Assembly (NCBI GenBank): GCA_907165065.1 | Contig: OU015523.1 | Span: 19,681,834-19,745,833, forward strand | DNA from: Caprimulgus europaeus | Taxonomy: Eukaryota; Chordata; Aves; Caprimulgiformes; Caprimulgidae | Length of the DNA stretch: 64,000 nt | Direction: 5' to 3' | In this document: positions 46,201 through 55,100 of the stretch, piece by piece | Numbering within the stretch: position 1 is the first letter of the stretch | How the letters are laid out: each line of letters starts with the position of its first letter | Made by a program: the position numbers and the translations under genes | Notes under the pieces: model-generated | Seen by the model: only the letters and a program-made list of their open reading frames with translations | The model's database searches: none | What the model was told of the DNA's origin: nothing

Positions 46201-48304
46201 GGTTTTTGTTTTTTAATTTCAGTTTCCTCCTGTGTCATGCCGGTGCCAGCCTGGGGGAGAGCTCTCTGCAGCCGTCACCGGCTGGGGCTCGGTGCTGGAG
46301 GGAGCAGATGTTCTCCAGGCCATACTTGGTCCTGCAGGCATCATCCCCCAGACCGCTCACTACCTCAGCTCTCCTTTTCCTATCCCTCAGAGAGGCAGGG
46401 ATTATTAAAAGAAGTCAAGGAGGAAATTAAACCAGTCTAATGAGAGGGAGAAGTTAAAATGAAATGGAAATCAATGTTCACTTGGGAGGGAGCCCTGCTC
46501 CTCCGTCCCTAGATGTGCTAATAAATCAAGTATGCCTGGACTATTTCTGGCACCGAAGTCAACTGGCCTGAGTTGGTCTGGGCTATTAAACTCACTTAAC
46601 CTCCAAAATGAACTGGCTACATGCCATTCACCTAACGGGAGTGGTCCCTGGCCCCTGCTAACGCTTAAATGCATCCCAGGAGTTGCTCAGGGGAGCAAGA
46701 GTTGTCCCGGGCCAAAAATGTGTCAGGAAATGTTCTAGCAATTTAACAGGACTGATGAGTGTGTTCCAGTGCCTGGGGACATTCCCTGACACCACTTAAT
46801 TTATGAATACCACCAGAAGATACAGCTGTGCTTCCTGTAAGGAGGCTGTGGGTCTGCTATAGGCATCCGCTAAGGAGAGAGACTTGCTCGGTTAACAGAG
46901 CAGAGCCTCTCTCACCAAGACCTGGGGACTCCAGAGTGGCATTGCCTGTGATCTCACCCAGAGGGACACAGGGGGAGAGAGAAAGACAGGGGGAAAACAG
47001 GAAGTGGCATGCATAAGAAGTAGAGATAAACAGGGACAGAGCAAGTGTATGAAAGAAATGCTAGCTGAAGGCAACCCATTTTCCCCACTGACTTGTAACA
47101 TGTAGGTGGTAAACATCACGTTGTAGAGATCTGCCACAGAAATACCATTAGTGTGAATGGAGTAGGAATGCAGAACATGTGAAATCACGAGAAGAAACAG
47201 AAAAACAAAGGTGCATCAACCTGCATCTACCAAGCTGTGCACGGTCAGCAGTTCACCGGTCCTGCGGTGCGCTGGTTCTGTGGTTTCACTCGATAACCAG
47301 GTAGCAAAAAGGCAAAGAACAAACAGAAGCTGCAAGATGACAGGAAAAGAGAGATTCCAAGCTGAAACAAAATAATTACATGTGACTCAGCAATTTCATT
47401 ATTTTTTTACCTGTTCCATTAGCTTCAAGTTTAATGACTTAAAAAATTTGCAACCCAGCACTGACCCTGTTAATTTGTAGATACCACTTTAGAGCGGGGG
47501 CTGACTTTTCCTGCTGGTCCTGCTAGGACAGGTGACGTGAGTGTTCACAGCAGGGACTAGGTTTCTTCTGCCATCTCAGGAATGGATCTCACCCAAGGCC
47601 TAACGCCAGTTCTCAGCTGTAGATGTTTCTTTGGAGCGAGATGCATGCAGATGCCTTGTTGTTGCCCCTTTATCCTGTAGCACAGCCCAGCACACTGCTT
47701 GGTCACTGCCACTGCATCTTCTTAGAAGCGATCTCCAGTCACATGCACTGGCTCCTTCCTTTTACTGTTTTCACACAAAACAGCTCGTGCAAATGTTCCC
47801 TGGGGCTGGGATGGTTTTTTTTGCTTGACAGGAGGCAAGCCACAAATCTTCTCTGACTGTGCCTTCACCATCTGTGTTTCTTCTGATGGTGCACATGGCT
47901 GCTGCCTTGCTCGTGCACCTGTATTTTTCATATGGGTACATGTGTACACCTGTCTAGCTGTCAGATCGTCAGTCATGCTGACCTGATCTCCGTGTAAATG
48001 TAGTGCTGAAGTTTTCATCTACTCTTTGACAGTTTAATGTGCTCTGATCATTTGAACTAATTTCAATTTTAAATTGTCCTCTAATAGAATATATTGTATT
48101 TAATAGTTCGCATAATACATATAAATATTGTATTAAATTATTCTTGCATTTCTTTTGAGTTCAATCCCATTATGACTTCAGCCTATTGTGCTACCTTCTA
48201 TCATCAGCAAGAGCTGAGTGACCATCCCACCAACTATCCTACTGACCTCTCTGAAAACCAGTGCGAATTTTTTTGCTAGGGATCCAGATCTACTTGGGCT
48301 TGGA
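43266..48304. other. Intergenic upstream of CD4, no gene recognised
   Basis: About 5 kb. It holds a short CTTT repeat at about 43937-43958 and a GC-rich patch at about 45961-46090. Open frames at 43543-43929 and 44891-45319 (+) have no domain I know. An upstream non-coding exon or promoter of CD4 could lie here. Confidence 0.45.
45961..46090. promoter_or_regulatory. Short CpG-rich patch, possible promoter or enhancer
   Basis: About 130 bases with many CpGs (GCCCGGCTCTCGGCCGGCAG, GGTGCAGCGGCGGCAG, GAGCTGCCGCCGGATC) in otherwise ordinary sequence about 6 kb upstream of the CD4 leader exon. The function is inferred from composition only. Confidence 0.3.
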
Positions 48305-49542
48305 TGTCTCTCGTGGCTTAATCTCAGTCAGCAGCTAAGTACCACACAGCTGCTTGCTCACATTTTCCCCTAGTGAGATGGGGGAGAGAAGTGGACGGGT
48401 CAAAGTGAGAAAACTCGTGGGTTGAAATAAAGTGAGTTCAATAGGTAAAGCAAAAGCTGTGCTTGAAAGCAATGCAAAACAAGGAATTCATTCACTGCTT
48501 CCCATGGTCAGGCAGGTGTTCAGCCATCTCCAGGAAAGCAGAGCTCCATCATGCATCATGGTTACCTGGGAAGACAAACACCATCACTCGAGATGTCCTT
48601 CACTTCCTTCTTCCCTCAGCTTTATATGCTGAGTATGACATCATATGATGCCCTGGTTTCGCTGAGATAGAGCTAATTTTCTGCTTAGTAGCTAGAATAG
48701 TGCTGTGTTTTGGTTTCAGTGTGGGATTTGTTATGAGAAGAACATTGATAATATATTGCTGGTTTTAGTTGTTACTAAGAAAATCAAGGACTTTCCAGCT
48801 TCACATGTTTTGCTAGTCTGCAGGTGCAGAAGGAATTAAAGGGGAGTGTAGTAAATTGGCAAACCCAAACTGGCATTTGGATACTCCAATGGCGTATTCC
48901 CTACCGTACAACATCATGTTCAACATATTAATGAGGGTTGACCAGAAAGCTCTTGGATCTCTTGGGCTCTCTTGCTTCTTCCAGGATTGTGGTTTTGGTT
49001 TTGGGATTAGTTCTCCTCTGGGATCTCTATCTGTGAACAGGCTGGGCTTCAGTTGGCAGGTAGTGAGTAATTGCACTGTGCATTGCTCACTGGTATATTC
49101 CATTATTACTGTTATTATCATTATTATTTTAATTTCAGTTTATTTCAATTATTAAATTGTTTTTATCTCAACTCATGAGTTCTCTCACGTTTACCCTCCT
49201 GATTCTCCCCCCATTTCCCAGGCGGGGGAAGGTGAGCAAGTGGCTGTGTGGTGTTTGGCTGCCAGCCAGGCAAAAAACACCTCATACAGTATGGAACATC
49301 CCTTTGGCCAGTTGGGGTCTGCTGTCCTGGTGTGTCCCCTCCCAGCTGCTTGTGCACCCCCAGCCTCCTTGCTGGCAGGGTGGTGTGAGAAGCTGAGAAG
49401 TCCCTGACTTAGTGTAAGCACTGCTTGGCAACAACTAAAACATCAGTGTGTTATCAACCTTGTTCTCATCCTAAATCCAAACCACAGTATTATACCAGCT
49501 GCTAGGAAGAAAATTAGCTCTATCCCAGCAGAAATCAGGACG
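48305..49542 (-). mobile_element. Antisense solo LTR split by a sense LTR
   Basis: Left part 48305-48648 and right part 49285-49542 are the two halves of one LTR read on the minus strand. The left part starts TGTCTCTCGTGGCTTAATC (the inverted 3' end) and holds the inverted TATA region CTTTATATGCTGAG. The right part ends CTATCCCAGCAGAAATCAGG (the inverted 5' end). The break is inside the TGACATCATATGATG / GTATGGAACATCCC junction, which is continuous in intact copies as I recall them. Confidence 0.8.
48649..49284 (+). mobile_element. Sense LTR nested in the antisense LTR
   Basis: Begins TGCCCTGGTTTCGCTGAG and ends GCCAGGCAAAAAACACCTCA. It carries the same landmarks as the host LTR but in the opposite orientation: GATAGAGCTAATTTTCTGC, TTTTAGTTGTTACTAAG and TTTTATCTCAACTCATGAG. 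It is therefore the same or a related type. Flanks TATGA and TACAG give at best a weak target duplication. Confidence 0.78.
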
Positions 49543-50617
49543 ACCTCTCCTCCATGTCGGCAGTACCTATCAGTTCTACTGATATCTGATTTGTTCCATT
49601 GACAGCATCCATAGTGTTGTCCCATACACCATTAAAACAGGATTTGGTTCGTTCAGCTTGCTTCCCAGTGCCAGTTCCTTGAGATTTGTCAGCTTCTGCC
49701 TGATCCTTCACTTGAGGACATGGAGTTTTTGTGTTTCAGATGCTTCAACCCACATAACATGCTCATCTATATTTGCTGTATTTTCCCCAGTCTTTGTTTA
49801 AAGAAGTTCTTACTTTATGTGTCAGCAGCCAGGTGCTGTTTTGGTTTAAATGAAGCCTCTCTTGCTTTAGATGAAGCCCATGTTTTCTTTACAGCCCCCG
49901 TACTCCTCAAGTTCCCCTGTTCCTGATGACCTCATACTCCTCTTCTTTACGTGTCTTTCTCTGTCACACTTTGCAACCCCAATGCTCTGCCTCGTCTTAC
50001 TCATGTTTCTAGAAGCATTTCCAGCTTTGAGCTTCCTGCCTTACAAGTTAAGCTCTGCTCATAAAACCTTTTCTGATCTGTCTCTGTGCAGTCAGTGTTC
50101 ACACAGCACCCTCCAACTCCCTTTCACAAACCTGACATCCTCCAACCTTTGCCTCATCCTGACCAGCTTGCAGGTGAGATGCTTCTGAGCTGCCCCAGTG
50201 CCTCATCAGCTGGCTCCCAGGTCCCTCTTGGCTCAGTCACCTTGGCCACAAGAGGTCTCTTGGAGGTCTCTGAGGGATGCTGGATGCCTGCCAGGGACGA
50301 GTTCTCATATGGTTGATGCCTTTTACAAGAAACAGCAGGAAGGTCCACCCCAAGTGTCTGCTTTTGGAGGGGTGAGGTTGCCTCACTGGTTTTGCTTGCT
50401 CCCCAGATCGCTTGGCATCTTTTGTGATATATGCTTTGATTTGGGGATGGAGAGCTCGGTATTCCCCTCACATCAGCAACAATGGTCCCCTTCACCTTGT
50501 TAGCCCACACAGGAGCAGCTGATACCAGCACTTGGTCTCTGCTACAGTCAGTTACTTCATCTAATTTGATAACTCACCTTAACACTTAAGGTTTTGTTGC
50601 CATCAATGAACCTTCTG
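49543..50617. other. Intergenic
   Basis: About 1.1 kb with nothing recognised. A pyrimidine-rich segment lies at about 49900-50200. Confidence 0.5.
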
Positions 50618-50780
50618 CCCAGAGAAGCTGTGGCTGCCCCCTCCCTGGAAGTGTTCAAGGCCAGGTTGGATGAGGCTTTGAGCGACCTGGTCTAGTGGAA
50701 GGTGTCCCTGCTGCTGGCAGGGGGGTTGGAACTGGATGAGCTTTAAGATCCCTTCCAACGCGGACTATTCTATGATTCTT
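50618..50780 (+). mobile_element. CR1 LINE 3' fragment, short
   Basis: Starts in GCCCAGAGAAGCTGTGGCTG and ends CTATTCTATGATTCTT. Only the last 160 bases are present. Confidence 0.9.
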
Positions 50781-50935
50781 TCTGACCTCATTCCTCCCTT
50801 CTCCCCAGACTTTTTGCTGAATAGTCCTAAGAATTCATGCAAGTCTTTCCAACAACAGACTTGGTTATTGAGATTTTTAAGGTAAGAAATGAGTAGACAC
50901 AAAAAAACAAACTAAAGAAAAATATTAATCACAGA

Positions 50936-51246
50936 ACCATAGAATCACAGAATGGTTTGGGTTGGAAGGGACCTTAAAGCTCATCCAGTTCCAACCCCGC
51001 TGCCAGCAGCAGGGACACCTTCCACTAGACCAGGTTGCTCAAAGCCTCATCCAACCTGGCCTTGAACACTTCCAGGGAGGCGGCAGCCACAGCTTCTCTG
51101 GGCAACCTGTGCCAGTGTCTCACTACCCTCACGGGAAAGAATTTCTTCCTCATGTCTAATCTAAATCTACCTTCTACCAGTTTGAAGCCATTACCCCTTG
51201 TTCTATCACTAACTGCCCTTGTAAAAGTCCCTCCCCAGCTTTCTTG
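50936..51246 (-). mobile_element. CR1 LINE 3' fragment, antisense
   Basis: Begins CCATAGAATCACAGAATGG and keeps the full inverted 3' region. High similarity to the copies at 52257 and 38812 suggests a young subfamily. Confidence 0.92.
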
Positions 51247-51283
51247 TAGGCCAAATAATAAGAAGAACCTAAAGATGGCCTTA

Positions 51284-51775
51284 ATCATAGAATCACAAAA
51301 TCACACAGAAATATTTAGATGGCAGGGGACCCTGGAGGCCTCCAGCCCAACCTCCTGCTCACAGCTGGGCTCCTTATATCTAGTGAATAGTTCCTTGCTG
51401 CAACCTACGGCTGCTGCCTCCTGTTTCTCTCCTGTATATCTCCAAGAAGAATGTGGCTCCTCCTTCTAGGTTTAAATCCTTTAGAAAATGGGAGACTGAA
51501 ATTAGATCCCACCTTGGCTCTCTTCTCCCTACTAAACCCAGGTTTCTGTCTCTCCATGTATATTATGTGCTCCAGCCTCCCCACCGTCCCAGTACTTGGA
51601 CAGTGTCCAGTTTGCTGGCATCCATCTTGTACTGTGGGGCTCAAAACCTCCTCCTGTGTTCTACATGAGACCTCAGGTGTGCCAAAGAGAGGGAAGTAAT
51701 GACTTCCTGCTGGCTGTGTTCTTGCTAAAGAAGCCCTGTGTGTGTTTAGCCTTAATTGCTGCAAGAGTGACAATA
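51284..51775 (-). mobile_element. Older CR1 fragment, antisense
   Basis: Begins ATCATAGAATCACAAAATCAC. It is followed by diverged CR1-like text, with AGCCTCCCCACCGTCCCAGT and a TGGACAGTGTCCAGTTTG segment typical of inverted CR1 3' regions. The right end is approximate. Confidence 0.65.
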
Positions 51776-52048
51776 ACCCATCATAGAGAACTAAAAAACC
51801 ACAGAACTCTTGGCAATATAAACACCTGCAGTCCAATGGATGCCAGAAACCTAGAGATGAGTAAAATGAAATGTTTAATATCAAATTCTGCAGCTGGATT
51901 CTTTGCTGAAACATGGGGCTCGTGTGTCTTTACCAATGCATTTCCACTTTGCTGCACTGAAGGATGGTGTGTACTGACTGGGAACATGGGCCTCATCCCC
52001 CCACGTCTGAAAATCAACCATTATTAACAGAGCACTTGTGTCTTCCAG
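51776..52048. other. Sequence just upstream of the CD4 leader exon
   Basis: A possible acceptor, TGTCTTCCAG, ends at 52048. If used, the leader exon begins at 52049 with 71 bases of 5' UTR that contain no ATG, and a non-coding first exon lies further upstream, as in mammalian CD4. Confidence 0.4.
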
Positions 52049-52119
52049 GATAGCATCCCTTGGCACCAGCAGCATCTCCAGCCCTGTGGTCTGCAGCAGG
52101 GAGGAGCGTTCCTGCAGCA

Positions 52120-52180
52120 ATGAAGTCATGTGGCACGGTGGTGAGCATCACTCTTGCCATCTTCTTGAGTCTGCATCTGG
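52120..52180 (+). CDS. CD4: CD4 coding exon 1, signal peptide
   Basis: MKSCGTVVSITLAIFLSLHL with a split Gly codon. Donor GTGAGT. Phase 1. G at -3 gives a fair start context. Confidence 0.9.
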
Positions 52181-55100
52181 GTGAGTCCTCGGCTCAGTGA
52201 ACCCTCCTGCTTCTTACAGCCTTTCCATGAGCCTCTCAGCACTCAGGGTGGTTTCATCATAGAATCATAGAATGGTTTGGGTTGGAAAGGACCTTAAAGC
52301 TCACCTAGTTCCAACCCCCCTGCCATGAACAGGGACACCTTCCACTAGACCAGGTTGCTCAAAGCCTCATCCAACCTGGCCTTGAACACTTCCAGGGAGG
52401 GGGCAGCCACAGCTTCTCTGGGCAACCTGTGCCAGTGTCTCACCACCCTCACAGGAAAGAATTTCTTCCTAATATAGCATTTAAATCTACCCTCTTCCAG
52501 TTTAAAGCCATTTTAGGTTCCTCCCAGTTTGCCATACTTCACAGTTTGCCATACTTCACAGTTTGCCATATAACATACTGGACAAGGCTTAGAGCAGGCT
52601 CATTCCAGCGATGCAGCTGTGACAGCTGTCTTCTGACCTTGTCTGGCCACCCCTGCACTGCCCAACAGCTCTCCATGGGGCCACGCAGTGGACATGAGGA
52701 CCAAGGGGCTAGAAGCTGAGGGGATCCCTACATTCATGTCCTGTTACTTCAGAGGCTGCATGAACAACTCCAGCTTTGGAACTCAGGTAGTTCCCAGCTT
52801 GCCTGCTGAGCCTGCCAGCCAAAACAAGGGTGTCTAGAGCATCACCAGGTTTGGAGAGCTGCCCCATAGAGATGCAGGAGTGGGGTTCCTGTGAGAGCCA
52901 GGGTGCACGCTGAGCACAGGGTGGAAAATACTGCCCTCCACGCTGCCTCCAGCTGCCTGTGGTGTATTTCTCATCACAGGTTTGCCTTTACAAATGGAAT
53001 GCTACCAGCTTGCTTGCTGTGACTGCTAATGTTGTAAGGTTTGGGGGATTTTTTAGTGCTCATTTTCCAAGAAAGGAAGGCAACTGAATAAGGCCAAGTC
53101 TACATCTCTCAGATGCTCAGCTGTGATTCCTCTGGTTGCAGAGGGAAAAGTTGGAACTCTTTTATGCACCCTAGCATCAAAATCAAAGCAAAAGATGCCA
53201 ACTCTTACTTATAGCTTTTATAACTTCTCAGTTTAGACAAAGTCATCATTGTCTGTGATCCAATTTGTAATTATTGAAAACCTGTATTGCCAATGTTGCA
53301 GATTACCTATGATCTTGGATGAATACCTAACTTGTGGAAAACTCTCCCTTAAATTCATGTAAACTTTTTATTTTGCATTTCTGTGGCTCTCCAGTATGAG
53401 GGACACCTGGGGAGTGTGCAGGTTAGGCAGCTCTGAGAGCTTACCAGCAATCAGGCAGGAGACCACAACCCCCTTGTTCCCAACTGTATCTCTGGCAACT
53501 CCATCTCCTTCTTATGGTCTCCTGCAGAAATCCCCTTTACAGTGAAGGAAAGGAAGTGCCTGCTCCAAGAAACCACTCCTAATGTTTCTTCAACCTTATT
53601 TATCCTACTTCTTTTACTGTCACACAGCCTTCATCCCCAGAACAGGAACCCGGTGTTAGGCCAGTCTTCTTTCTTTGTTTTTTTCCACTTTATCCTTCAT
53701 TTTCTTGGGCTTTCAGTCTTACTCTATGCAAAAAACGGGGAGAAGGGATGAACAAATTTGCCAAGGCTGCCTCAGTCTTGACTGGGGAATGAAGGAGGGC
53801 TGGTGTATGCTGTCCTGCCTTTGCTACCAGGAGGACAACAAAATCTCGTCCAGTGGAAGAAGGTTGTTTCAGTAAAACTGTTGACTTCTCAAAATTGTGA
53901 AGGATGGAGAATCCACCACAACCCCTGGTATCTTCCCTATTTCTGAATGTCTGTGAAACAGAATAGCCATTAGTCAGGTAAAGAGCCTGTAGTGGAGGGG
54001 AGGGAAGCTATGGAGCTGAAAACAAAAGGGGTTGATTGATGAGACAAAGATGAAAAATTTAGAAATTGAGGTTATTCTTCCCTGTATCTGGGAAAGAGAG
54101 GAGAAATATCTGTGTCTTTCTGGAGGGATGGGAAGTATTCACTGAGCCACCCTTCAGAAAGTGAATGTATGCCTTTTGTGGTGGGTATTGACTTTCAGGT
54201 TTGAGCCCCATTATGGCTCAGCAAACCAAACTGCAGATCGGGGTCGCAGGACAGGCGGTGATCCTGAACTGCAGAGATGTACCTCCTAAATCAGACGTGA
54301 CCTGGAAGTACTACAGGGTTCTTATAAGGGTGCTTGCAACTAGCCACTTGAAAGGTAAGGCTTCCAATTCATCACCCCTTCTCCCTAATATATGCCTGAG
54401 AAACTTCTCCCCTCCTAACCAACTTATTTTTTCAAAAGGCAAAGCTGCCATGTCCGATCGATCTGAAATTGATCCTGGCAATAGAAGCCTGAAGGTGTTG
54501 GACTTAAGGCTCTCCGATGCTGGCATCTACACCTGTGAATATGGCTCTCACACAGTCAGTATCTCACTGCATGTCTTTAAATGTGAGTGATCGGAGGGCT
54601 TTTACCCATGAGGAGGTGAGGGTGGAGGCGACCGTAGAGCTCAGAGAGACATCTCTGCTGGGATTCTTTATCCAGCTGCTATTTCTTCTGGCCTGGGCTA
54701 TCATAGTTCATTTCTCCTCCTTCTCTAGGGCACAAAGTCTCTGTATTCTCTTTGCTGTGATACTTATCCCTCTCTTGCAGGAAGAGGAGTTTACTTACTG
54801 GCTGCACTTTTTCTCTTTACAGTGACAATCTCTTTAGATGGGCACTTCCTGCCAAGTGAAGTCCCTGAGCTGACTTTGATGCAAAATTCATCCCATCCTT
54901 TACCCAACCTCAACATCACATTGTTTAACAGTAACAATAACATAGTAAGACCAAATACCTTAGAAAACAAGACTCCTCAAAAATACATACTGAAGTTAAA
55001 GCAACTGAAGGCTACGGACAGTGGGACCTGGATATGTCATGTCCATTCAGATTCTCCACTGATTAATCAGAACATCCCCTTTGACATAAAGGTATTAGGT

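Noticed and set aside
43266..52048. Extra Ig-domain exons (a third LAG3/CD4 paralogue) in the gap
   Set aside because: I looked for a DxGxYxC-type F strand with a partner W and splice sites and found none.
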